NCBI GenBank assembly: GCA_900553135.1
Contig: USCO01000015.1
Location: 1-28,756, forward strand
Source: an uncultured Eubacteriales bacterium
GTDB taxonomy: Bacteria; Bacillota; Clostridia; Oscillospirales; Oscillospiraceae
Direction: 5' to 3'
DNA length: 28,756 bases
This document shows positions 15,468 through 22,383 of the stretch, in pieces. A program made the translations under genes and the position numbers. Under the pieces are notes generated by a model. That model worked only from the letters and a program-made list of their open reading frames with translations, had not been told where the DNA came from and did no database searches. Positions within the stretch are counted from its first letter, which is position 1. Each line of letters begins with the position of its first letter.

Positions 15468-15893
15468 TTAACCCAGGGTGACCAGCAGGTCGTCGGTGTT
15501 GACAGCGGTGCCCACCACAGCGGACACGGCCTTGACGGTGCCGTCCACGGGAGCGGAGACCTCGATCTCCATCTTCATGGCCTCCAGCACCACCAGCACG
15601 TCGCCGGCCTTCACGGCCTGGCCCACCTGGCACTCCACCTTGAAGATGTTGCCGGGCATGGGGCTGTTGACGGCGGTCTCACCGGCAGCCACAGCGGCGG
15701 GGGCGGCGGCAGGAGCAGCAGCGGGGGCGGGAGTGGCGGCGGGAGCGGGAGCAGCGGCAGGAGCGGGGGCGGCTACAGGAGCGGCCACGGGGGCAGCCAC
15801 AGGAGCGGCCACAGCGGCGGCGGGAGCCGCAGCGCCGGTCTTCTCCACGGTTACGCTGTAAACTTTGCCGTTCACGGTAACATTGTAGTTCAT
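15468..15893 (-). CDS. gcdC: Glutaconyl-CoA decarboxylase gamma subunit, biotin carrier
   Basis: GcdC carries the covalently bound biotin that shuttles CO2 from the GcdA active site to GcdB. The 141 residues comprise a short N-terminal strand region (MNYNVTVNGKVYSVTVEKTG), a flexible Ala/Pro linker (about 21-68) and a biotinyl domain with PMPGNIFKV and EAMKMEI (biotinyl Lys107). AGGGG precedes the ATG by about 10 nt. It is the first gene after an internal promoter (16016-16045) and a strong leader stem-loop, so gcdCDB can be transcribed apart from the upstream hgd genes. Biotin is presumably attached by BirA. Confidence 0.93.
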   Translation of the reverse strand: MNYNVTVNGKVYSVTVEKTGAAAPAAAVAAPVAAPVAAPVAAPAPAAAPAPAATPAPAAAPAAAPAAVAAGETAVNSPMPGNIFKVECQVGQAVKAGDVLVVLEAMKMEIEVSAPVDGTVKAVSAVVGTAVNTDDLLVTLG

Positions 15894-15967
15894 AGTTGTT
15901 TTCCCCTTTTCTTAGTATGATAGCGCACGGCCTTCCGCAAGTTTTGATTCACAGAGGGCCCTGCTAT

Positions 15968-16003
15968 GGTTCTCCGCCTGAGGACGCCCTCAGGCGGAGA
16001 ACC
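15968..16003 (-). promoter_or_regulatory. Strong stem-loop at the 5' end of the gcdC leader
   Basis: A perfect 16-bp stem (15968-15983 with 15988-16003) closes a 4-nt loop. No T-run follows on the minus strand, so it is not an ordinary terminator. It lies about 12 nt after the predicted -10 box, so the transcript would begin almost directly with the hairpin, a position known to protect mRNAs from 5'-dependent decay. About 75 nt of further leader precedes gcdC. The structure is certain; the role is inferred. Confidence 0.7.
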
Positions 16004-16015
16004 GAAATTAGGTAC

Positions 16016-16045
16016 ATTGTATCATTTTTGCAGGATATCTGTCAA
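16016..16045 (-). promoter_or_regulatory. Internal promoter for gcdC-gcdD-gcdB
   Basis: Consensus TTGACA (16040-16045), an 18-bp spacer and TACAAT (16016-16021) preceded by TGA (extended -10). It starts 40 nt past the hgdB stop, with no terminator in between, so it adds to any read-through from upstream. Confidence 0.8.
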
Positions 16046-16084
16046 GAAATCCTTTGGATAAATGGGGACACTTGTACAGATTCT

Positions 16085-17221
16085 TTACAGCACGTCGGCA
16101 AAGGCCTGGATGGCGGTGCTGGCCTGGCCGAAGTCCCGCATCTGCTGGTCCACGCCCAGCTTGATGTGGGGGATACCGGCGTCGTCCAGAGCCTTCTTCA
16201 GGTAGGGGTACTCCATCTCCTCGGGGTCGCAGAACTGCTGCATGAACAGCACCAGACCCTGAGCGCCGGAGTCCTTCACCATCTTGGCCACGAACTCGCC
16301 GCGGCGGTTCTCGCTGGACTTCTCATCGTACAGCAGAACGTCGTAGTCCTGGTCGGCAAACTGCTGAGCCAGAGCCATCATGGGATCGCCGGTCTCGGCG
16401 GCGTCCACGCGGATGGGACGGCTCTCCTGAGCCACGTCGTCGGCCACGATGGCGATCTTGTTGTCGTCGAAGATCTGCAGCAGGTTGGGGTTGTCGCAGA
16501 TGATACCGGAGGTGACCACCTTGCAGCCCTTCCAGTCGCTGGCGGGCAGAGCGGCCAGCTCAGCGTTCAGCTGCTCCAGCTTCTCGGTGTGGTCGGCCTT
16601 CTCCATGAACCAGGCGGAGCGCAGCACGGCGGAGCGGTTCACGGCGGACACAGCCTCGGGGTGCTGACCGGCCAGCTTCACGAACTCACGGCGGGCCTTG
16701 CGGCTGCGGTTCATGACCTTGATGGCCTCGCGCAGAGCCTCATCGGTGATGGTGGTACCGGCGATCTTCTCCAGCTCGCTCTTCACGTGCTGGTACTGAT
16801 CCATGGTGAACTGCAGGCCGAAAGCGGGACGGCGGTACTGGGGATGAGCCAGGAAGATGCAGGGCAGCTTGCCCTCCATGGCCACGCGGAAGTTCTGGCT
16901 CATGGGACGCAGGGTGTCGCAGATGGTGGGGGTGATCAGACCGTCCAGCATGTCCAGGGTGCCGTCCAGCAGCATCTCCAGAGCCAGCTGGGCGATGGTG
17001 CAGTAGAAGGTAGCGCAGTACTCCTTGGCCTGGGCGATGGTCTTCTTGTTGCTGCCCCAGATGCCCATGGGCACCATGCCGGCGGCGATGACCAGCTCCT
17101 CAGGAGCGTAGTAAGGCAGAACGCCGATAACCTTCTTGCCCTGAGCCTTATAGGCCTCGATCTGACGATGAGGATGCTCAGAAGCTTCCTTAAACTGATT
17201 CAGCAAAACCTCGATACTCAT
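16085..17221 (-). CDS. hgdB: (R)-2-hydroxyglutaryl-CoA dehydratase beta subunit
   Basis: With HgdA it forms component D, the oxygen-sensitive [4Fe-4S] dehydratase that removes water from (R)-2-hydroxyglutaryl-CoA by a ketyl-radical mechanism, giving glutaconyl-CoA. The 378 residues match the HgdB pattern: the early VIGVLPYYAPEELVIAAGMVPMGIWG, TFYCTIAQLALEMLLDGTLDMLDGLITPTICDT split over its cysteines, and late GLVLFMQQFCDPEEMEYPYLKKAL, whose cysteine is a likely cluster ligand. Length is family-typical. ATG 17221 lies 3 nt after the hgdA stop with GGAGG inside the hgdA end, consistent with coupled translation and 1:1 subunits. Confidence 0.95.
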   Translation of the reverse strand: MSIEVLLNQFKEASEHPHRQIEAYKAQGKKVIGVLPYYAPEELVIAAGMVPMGIWGSNKKTIAQAKEYCATFYCTIAQLALEMLLDGTLDMLDGLITPTICDTLRPMSQNFRVAMEGKLPCIFLAHPQYRRPAFGLQFTMDQYQHVKSELEKIAGTTITDEALREAIKVMNRSRKARREFVKLAGQHPEAVSAVNRSAVLRSAWFMEKADHTEKLEQLNAELAALPASDWKGCKVVTSGIICDNPNLLQIFDDNKIAIVADDVAQESRPIRVDAAETGDPMMALAQQFADQDYDVLLYDEKSSENRRGEFVAKMVKDSGAQGLVLFMQQFCDPEEMEYPYLKKALDDAGIPHIKLGVDQQMRDFGQASTAIQAFADVL

Positions 17222-17224
17222 GGC

Positions 17225-18682
17225 TCACTTGCCCTCCTTCGCAGCCTGATTTGCTTCCATGGCCTCAACCAGACCCTGAACGCGGGTCATGTACTGGGCC
17301 TCGTTGAAGTTCCGGGGATCAGCCTGGTCGCCGTCGAATCCGGCGCAGGGCACGCCCAGATCGTTGGTGAAGCGGCGCTGCATCTCGGCCATATAGCCGG
17401 ACCAGGGCTTACAGGAGCGGTTGTAGTGGACCAGCACGCCGTCAACCTTGTTGTCGCGGCAGATGCCCTCACGCCACTCAACGCCCTGCTCGATACACAC
17501 GGAGTTGGGGGCCTTGTAGTAGGCGCGGACCATCTCGTCCATGTTGTTGTACACGAAGCCGAAGGCGGGGGCGTACACAACGGCGGTGACGTTGACGCCG
17601 TGCTCCTTCAGAGGCTTGAACAGGTTGGGCAGCTTGGGCCAGCAGGGGATACCCTCGAACATGACGCGGTACTTCTCGGGGAAGGGAGTGGTGCTGGTGC
17701 CGTTCTTCACAGCCTCAGCCAGGTCCTTCTCCAGCAGCTCGAAGGCCTCGGCAGCGGCGGTCTTGCCGCGGGCGGTCACGACGTCGGCCATGTGGTTGAA
17801 CAGGTCGAAGCCGCTGTAGGGGGCGGGCTTGTACTGCAGGTAGTCACACACGCGCAGCCAGGCGCTGGCGGTGCGGTTGGCGTTGGCGCAGGCGTGCTCG
17901 AACTTCTTCTCGTCGAACTTCTTGCCGGTCAGCTGCTCCAGCTGGTGGATGGCGTTGTCGAACTGAGCACGGACATAGGCCACATTGGTGTCGGCCACGC
18001 CCACGTGGTTGTTGTAGGGGATGTCGATCATGATGAGGGGAATATTGCGCATACGGGCAATATTCTCATACCACTTGGTCATGCAGTTGCAGATGTTGTT
18101 GCAGCAGAGCATGAAGTCGGGCTGAGGCATCCGCATCTGACGGTAGGGCTTGATGGCCTCGCGGCGGAAGTTCTTGTAGGCGATCTCCTTCTCGGTGGTC
18201 TCGGGCAGAGCCTCGATCTCATAGATGTCATCCAGCACGGTGTAGGGCTGCATGGTCTTGGGATCCTTCTTGGGCTTGCCGGTCTCGGGGTCGATGACCA
18301 CCTTGCCGTTCTCGTCCTTCAGAGGCTTGCCGCTCTTGGGGTCGATGATGTACTCCAGGGTCTCGGGGTCGAACTTCCGGGACGCACGCTTGCCGGCGGC
18401 ATAGGCCAGGCTGATGCGGGCGTAACCGCAGATGTCGTTGTCAAAGCCCAGATCCTCGGCAGCCTTACACATGATCTCACCGTCGCGGTTGGCGGCGATA
18501 CCAGCAGCCTGGTTCTCGGGATACATGACGTTCAGATCAAAGGCCTCAGCCAGCTCGCAGGGGAACTTGGAGCTGGACCAACCAACCAGCTTGCCCTCGG
18601 CATGAGCCTTACGGGCGTCAGCGTAAACATCCTCAACGACCTTGCGCAGGGCCAGGACGCCAGGACTCACGGTTTTAGCCAT
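17225..18682 (-). CDS. hgdA: (R)-2-hydroxyglutaryl-CoA dehydratase alpha subunit
   Basis: Partner of HgdB in the dehydratase. The 485 residues are close to the family length (about 477). Visible features: GKLVGWSSSKFPCELAEAF (30-48), a charged loop (about 104-146) with three DP-x-x-GKP-like repeats, the cysteine-rich MLCCNNICNCM (191-201), and the closing CKPWSGYMAEMQRRF followed by GVPCAGFDGDQADPRNF. The substrate and cluster contacts come from this and the MIDIPYNNH region. AGGAGG is 8 nt before the ATG. It lies between hgdC and hgdB, the order known from Acidaminococcus. Confidence 0.96.
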   Translation of the reverse strand: MAKTVSPGVLALRKVVEDVYADARKAHAEGKLVGWSSSKFPCELAEAFDLNVMYPENQAAGIAANRDGEIMCKAAEDLGFDNDICGYARISLAYAAGKRASRKFDPETLEYIIDPKSGKPLKDENGKVVIDPETGKPKKDPKTMQPYTVLDDIYEIEALPETTEKEIAYKNFRREAIKPYRQMRMPQPDFMLCCNNICNCMTKWYENIARMRNIPLIMIDIPYNNHVGVADTNVAYVRAQFDNAIHQLEQLTGKKFDEKKFEHACANANRTASAWLRVCDYLQYKPAPYSGFDLFNHMADVVTARGKTAAAEAFELLEKDLAEAVKNGTSTTPFPEKYRVMFEGIPCWPKLPNLFKPLKEHGVNVTAVVYAPAFGFVYNNMDEMVRAYYKAPNSVCIEQGVEWREGICRDNKVDGVLVHYNRSCKPWSGYMAEMQRRFTNDLGVPCAGFDGDQADPRNFNEAQYMTRVQGLVEAMEANQAAKEGK

Positions 18683-18735
18683 TGTAGTTTCCTCCTCACT
18701 AAAAATGTCAAGTCAATATGGATTTCGCAAAAGGG

Positions 18736-19533
18736 TCAGCCCTTCTGCTCTTTCAGATAGCGCTGATAGGCAAACAGCGCGGCCCCCAGGGCACCATTGT
18801 ACTGGGTCAGGGGGGAGGTGTGGATGGTGTGACCCAGCTCCTCCTCCAGAGCCTTGACCACGCCGCTGTTCTGCGCCACGCCGCCGGTCATCACCACCAG
18901 CTCCTTCACGCCCACGCGGTGGGCCAGGCCGGCCACACGGGCGGCCACGGAGTGGTGGATACCGTTGATGATGTCCCGCTTGTCCGTCTCCTGGGCAAGC
19001 TGGCTGATGACCTCACTTTCGGCGAACACGGTGCAGGTGGAGCTGATGGCCACATTCTTGGTGGACTGGGAACCCAGAGTACCCAGATCCTCCACCTTCA
19101 CCTCCAGCACCCGGGCCATGACGTCCAGGAACCGGCCGGTACCGGCGGCACACTTGTCGTTCATGACAAAGTTGGTCATCACACCGTTTTCGATCTGCAG
19201 TACCTCCACGTCCTGACCGCCGATGTCCACCACGGTGTGCACCCCGGGGAACAGGAAGGTGGCGCCCTTGGCGTGGCAGCTCAGCTCACTCATCTGGTGG
19301 TCGGCAATGCCGTCCAGGGAATTGCGACCGTAGCCGGTGGCAAGGACATAAGCCATCTCATCCCGGGTCATCCCGGCGTTCTCCAGCACCTGGGCAATGG
19401 CCCGCTGGGGGCCGCTGGTGCCGGCGCCTACGGGGATCAGGGACTTGCTGATGATCTCCTTGCCATCCCGCAGCATCACGCACTTGGACGCGGTGGAACC
19501 AATATCAATACCAAGAGTGTAAATGTTATCCAT
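18736..19533 (-). CDS. hgdC: 2-hydroxyglutaryl-CoA dehydratase activator (archerase, component A)
   Basis: HgdC is a homodimeric ASKHA-fold ATPase with one [4Fe-4S] cluster bridging its subunits. It uses ATP to inject one low-potential electron into HgdAB and so start catalysis. The 265-residue protein has phosphate loops GIDIGSTASKC (8-18) and DIGGQD (103-108), and cluster cysteines Cys128 (NDKCAAGTGRF) and Cys167 (ISSTCTVFAESE), within one position of the two known ligands in Acidaminococcus. GGVAQNSG completes the ATP site. ATG 19533 is preferred to an adjacent TTG at 19536; GGAG is 8 nt upstream. Oxygen-labile in characterised homologues. Confidence 0.96.
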   Translation of the reverse strand: MDNIYTLGIDIGSTASKCVMLRDGKEIISKSLIPVGAGTSGPQRAIAQVLENAGMTRDEMAYVLATGYGRNSLDGIADHQMSELSCHAKGATFLFPGVHTVVDIGGQDVEVLQIENGVMTNFVMNDKCAAGTGRFLDVMARVLEVKVEDLGTLGSQSTKNVAISSTCTVFAESEVISQLAQETDKRDIINGIHHSVAARVAGLAHRVGVKELVVMTGGVAQNSGVVKALEEELGHTIHTSPLTQYNGALGAALFAYQRYLKEQKG

Positions 19534-19562
19534 CAATCTCGCTCCATCAAAATATGGTTTCT

Positions 19563-19630
19563 CCCGCCGCTGGCGGGAAGGGATACGCCGTGCCGGGACC
19601 CCGCATGGGGGTCCCGGCGCAAACGCCGGT
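19563..19630 (-). promoter_or_regulatory. Cluster of stem-loops in the gcdA-hgdC intercistronic region
   Basis: Three hairpins lie in the 111-nt gap. One is CCCGCC-GCT-GGCGGG (19563-19577). The largest is an 11-bp stem with a 5-nt loop (19592-19618). The third, CCGGCG-CAAA-CGCCGG (19614-19629), overlaps it and is an alternative fold. None has a T-run, so they look like mRNA processing or stability elements that separate gcdA from hgdCAB, not terminators. Confidence 0.55.
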
Positions 19631-19644
19631 CACTAGGGCCGGTC

Positions 19645-21396
19645 TTACTTCTTAAAGGTGTCGAAGTCCCGGATGGTACGGGGCAGCAGCATCTGGTGGA
19701 AGGGGCAGATGCTCTCGGGATTCTGGTAGCAGGAATCGGCAAAGGCCACGATGTAGTTACGCATCATGGGCATATCCACGATCTCGTCCACCAGGCCGGC
19801 CTTGGCGCAGTAGAAGGGCTTGGACTTCTCGTTGTAGTCGTTGATCAGAGCGTTCATCTTGTCGATGGTGGGCTGCAGATCCTTGCCAGCCTTCTGATCC
19901 TTAGCCAGACGGCCAGTGTACATGGCGTTGGCAGCGGTCTCGCCGTTCATGACGTTGATCTCAGTGGCGGCAGTGCCCAGAGAGAAGGCGTTGTTGTCGT
20001 TGCCCTGAGGACCGCCCAGCACGTAGTGAGCAGCGGCGGTACCGCGGCGCAGGGTGATCTCCATCATGGGCAGCTTGCTGCTCTGGATGGAGTAGATGAG
20101 GCTCTGGCCCAGACCCAGCAGCTCAGCCTTCTCAGCGTCGTTGCCCACGTCGATACCGGTGGTATCCTGGATCCAGATCATGGGCAGACGGTCACGGGCA
20201 CACAGGGTGACGAACTCGTTCATCTTGATCAGGCCCTGACGGTACAGCTTGCCGCCCACGCCCATGGCGCCCTGCTTATACTCGGGATAGTTGGGGAACA
20301 CGCCCTGCTGGTTGGCGACCACGCCCACCAGAAGGCCGTCCACCTTGGCCAGGCCGGTGATCATCTCGGGGCCATAGCCCTTCTTGTACTCCATGAACTG
20401 GCTGCCGTCGAACAGGCGGGCGATGACAGAGTACATGTCGTAGGGACGCTTCTTGTTGTTCAGCACCAGGTCATACAGCTCCACGTCGGAAGCGGCGGGA
20501 GACTGGGGCTCGTCCACGCGGAAGAACTCCAGGTCGTAGGAGGGCAGCATATCCAGGTACTTCTTGATGCCGGCGATGACGCCGTCCTCACCGGAGTAGA
20601 CCTCACGGAAGAAGCCGGTCTCGCCGTAGTGGATGGCCACGGTTCCGGGAGGATCCGCGCGCAGACCCTTGGTGGCCTCGATCTGAGCCAGAGCGGCCTC
20701 CATGTCCACGAAGCCCTTGGGGTTCATGCCGCCCACGATGCCGGCGCCGCCCACGGCCATGTTGGCCTTCTCATGGGCGATGAGGATGGTGGGGCTGATG
20801 GAGTGATAGCCGCCGCCGGCGGGGTTGGTGCCGTAGATGCCGACGATGACGGGGATACCCATCTGGTTGAGCTCGCTGTTGCGATAGAAGGGAGTACCGC
20901 CGCCGCGACGGTTGGGGTACACCTTCTCCTGCTTGTCCAGCTCAACGCCGGCGCAGTTCAGCAGGTACACCAGGGGGATACGCAGCCGCTTGGCAGTGTC
21001 GCTGCCGCGCAGCAGGTTGTCAGCCTGGCCGGGCACCCAGGTGCCGGCGTGCTTCTTGTTATCGGAAGCGATGACCACGCACCACTTGCCGTTGACGCGG
21101 CCCAGACCCTTGATGATGGAGGTGGAACCGTTCTTGTTGTCCTCGGGGTTGTACAGGCTGTTCAGGGGGCACCAGGTGCCGGGATCCACCAGCAGGGAGA
21201 CGCGCTGCATAGCAGTCATCTGGCCCTTGGCGTTCATATCCTCGTCCTTCTTGCCGGCGGACAGGGCGGCCACGATCTTGTCGTGGATGTCGGCCTCGAT
21301 GGCCTTCAGCTCAGCCACGTTCTCGGGGTTGGCACGAACGGCCTTACCCACGGTGGGCATGTTCTGGAAATAGCGAGGCATGGAATAATTACCCAA
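19645..21396 (-). CDS. gcdA: Glutaconyl-CoA decarboxylase alpha subunit (carboxyltransferase)
   Basis: GcdA transfers the carboxyl group from glutaconyl-CoA to the biotin on GcdC, releasing crotonyl-CoA. The 583-residue protein (family about 587) is a peripheral cytoplasmic subunit with two crotonase-like carboxyltransferase domains. It begins GNYSMPRYFQNMPTVGK, as in Acidaminococcus GcdA, and contains GLGRVNGKWCVVIASDNKK, YPNRRGGGTPFYRN, the oxyanion region GTNPAGGGYHSISPT, MAVGGAGIVGGMNPKG, and the second-domain block WIQDTTGIDVGNDAEKAE with RRGTAAAHYVLGG. The start is TTG at 21396, with GGAGG 8 nt upstream; the next ATG (21381) would break the conserved start. It is separated from its gcdCDB partners by hgdCAB. 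Confidence 0.97.
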   Translation of the reverse strand: MGNYSMPRYFQNMPTVGKAVRANPENVAELKAIEADIHDKIVAALSAGKKDEDMNAKGQMTAMQRVSLLVDPGTWCPLNSLYNPEDNKNGSTSIIKGLGRVNGKWCVVIASDNKKHAGTWVPGQADNLLRGSDTAKRLRIPLVYLLNCAGVELDKQEKVYPNRRGGGTPFYRNSELNQMGIPVIVGIYGTNPAGGGYHSISPTILIAHEKANMAVGGAGIVGGMNPKGFVDMEAALAQIEATKGLRADPPGTVAIHYGETGFFREVYSGEDGVIAGIKKYLDMLPSYDLEFFRVDEPQSPAASDVELYDLVLNNKKRPYDMYSVIARLFDGSQFMEYKKGYGPEMITGLAKVDGLLVGVVANQQGVFPNYPEYKQGAMGVGGKLYRQGLIKMNEFVTLCARDRLPMIWIQDTTGIDVGNDAEKAELLGLGQSLIYSIQSSKLPMMEITLRRGTAAAHYVLGGPQGNDNNAFSLGTAATEINVMNGETAANAMYTGRLAKDQKAGKDLQPTIDKMNALINDYNEKSKPFYCAKAGLVDEIVDMPMMRNYIVAFADSCYQNPESICPFHQMLLPRTIRDFDTFKK

Positions 21397-21451
21397 TGTA
21401 AACTCCTCCTTTTAATATGCATTCCGGGATGTCACACAGCGGCTTTCCACT

Positions 21452-21544
21452 TCAAAACAGGCAAATCTCCACAGGTTTCAGCAAAATACCTGCAACCAGC
21501 AGCGCCAGCAGAAGCAGCGCGATCCAAAGGACCTCGTGTTTCAT
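21452..21544 (-). CDS. Candidate 30-residue single-helix membrane peptide between gctB and gcdA
   Basis: An ATG ORF (21544 to TGA at 21452) encodes a 30-residue peptide. It begins MKHEVLWIA, continues with a solid hydrophobic helix of Leu, Ala, Val, Ile and Gly (residues 5-22), and ends LLKPVEICLF. It lies 15 nt past the gctB stop and in the same frame, so termination-reinitiation or stop read-through are both possible. The upstream ribosome site is poor (only GAGACGCGG). The gcdA site begins about 40 nt after its stop. Small subunits are usual in Na+-pumping decarboxylases, so a helper of the Gcd membrane complex is a natural guess, but no family is recognised. Confidence 0.5.
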   Translation of the reverse strand: MKHEVLWIALLLLALLVAGILLKPVEICLF

Positions 21545-21559
21545 CCGCGTCTCGTTTTT

Positions 21560-22363
21560 TTAGCCCTTGGGGACCTTGATGAAGGCCTGGCCGGGATCGA
21601 TCTCCTCACGGATGAGCTTGATGATCTCGGGAGAGGGGCCCTCCATCAGCTGGGCACGGGACACGTCGACCTCAAAGCCGGTGTTCTCCTGGACCATCTC
21701 GGGGCTGGAGAACGGATAGTAGTAGGCCAGGTACATACGCTTGGTCTCTTCGTCGAACTTCATGATGCCCAGGTCGGTAACCACCATCTGGGGACCACGG
21801 TTGCCGGGCAGGCCGGCGCGCTCACGGCCGCCAGGGCCGTCCATCCAGCCGCAGGAGGTGATGTAGTCGATCTTCTCCATGAAGCGGCGCTTCTGGTGCT
21901 GCATCATGATGATGGTGTTGCAGTAGGTAGCGATGCCGTTGGCGCCGCCGGAACCGGTGAAACGGGTCTGGGGCTTGACGTAGTCGCCCTTGCCGTAGAT
22001 GCAGGTGGAGTTCACGTTGCCGTAGGGATCGATCTGGGCGCCGCCGATGAAGGCAACCAGACGGTCGGCATCGTGGAGCCACTCGTTGGCCTCAAAGCCG
22101 ATGAAACGGATGTTGGGCCACTGCACGGCGCAGTGAGCCATGAAGCGGTTGTCGCCCACGGAACGGGGCACCTCAACAGGATCGCAGTCCATCAGGCCGC
22201 TCTCCACGATGGGATGGCAGGAGGGGCAAACAGCCCGCTTGGCCAGGGAGGCGCCGATCAGAGGAAGGCCGGTGCCCACGATCACGATCTGGTTCTCCTT
22301 GATGTTCTTAGCGATGGCGTAAGCCTGCATCTCCTGCTTAGTATAATTCGTATAATCAGCCAT
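21560..22363 (-). CDS. gctB: Glutaconate CoA-transferase subunit B
   Basis: Catalytic subunit of the enzyme that moves CoA from acetyl-CoA (or another acyl-CoA) to (R)-2-hydroxyglutarate or glutaconate. The 267-residue protein places the catalytic glutamate at Glu54 in PIVESGLMDCDP, the same number as in Acidaminococcus. GGAQIDPYGNVNSTCIY and FTGSGGANGIATYCNT are conserved CoA-transferase I motifs. I chose ATG 22363 (MADYTNYTKQ), 8 nt after GGGAGG; a longer frame running back into gctA has no support. It follows gctA by 20 nt. Confidence 0.96.
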   Translation of the reverse strand: MADYTNYTKQEMQAYAIAKNIKENQIVIVGTGLPLIGASLAKRAVCPSCHPIVESGLMDCDPVEVPRSVGDNRFMAHCAVQWPNIRFIGFEANEWLHDADRLVAFIGGAQIDPYGNVNSTCIYGKGDYVKPQTRFTGSGGANGIATYCNTIIMMQHQKRRFMEKIDYITSCGWMDGPGGRERAGLPGNRGPQMVVTDLGIMKFDEETKRMYLAYYYPFSSPEMVQENTGFEVDVSRAQLMEGPSPEIIKLIREEIDPGQAFIKVPKG

Positions 22364-22383
22364 TGTTATGTACCTCCCAACTC

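Noticed and set aside
14994..15840. Ala/Pro-coding GC repeats, considered as a tandem-repeat or CRISPR-like array
   Set aside because: The units are irregular and fully explained by the Ala/Pro linkers of GcdD and GcdC; no constant repeat-spacer pattern.
15968..16003. Stem-loop considered as the terminator of hgdB
   Set aside because: No T-run follows on the minus strand and a strong promoter lies between it and hgdB.
17225..18682. Charged DP-x-x-GKP repeats in HgdA, considered as an unusual insertion
   Set aside because: Total length is only slightly above the characterised subunit, and I believe a similar loop exists in Acidaminococcus HgdA.
15896..21579. Two plus-strand frames of about 950 codons each opposite hgdB-hgdA-hgdC and gcdA
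   Set aside because: Both run across several real genes and their gaps. The His/Gly/Val/Leu-rich translation is typical of antisense reading of codons ending in G or C.
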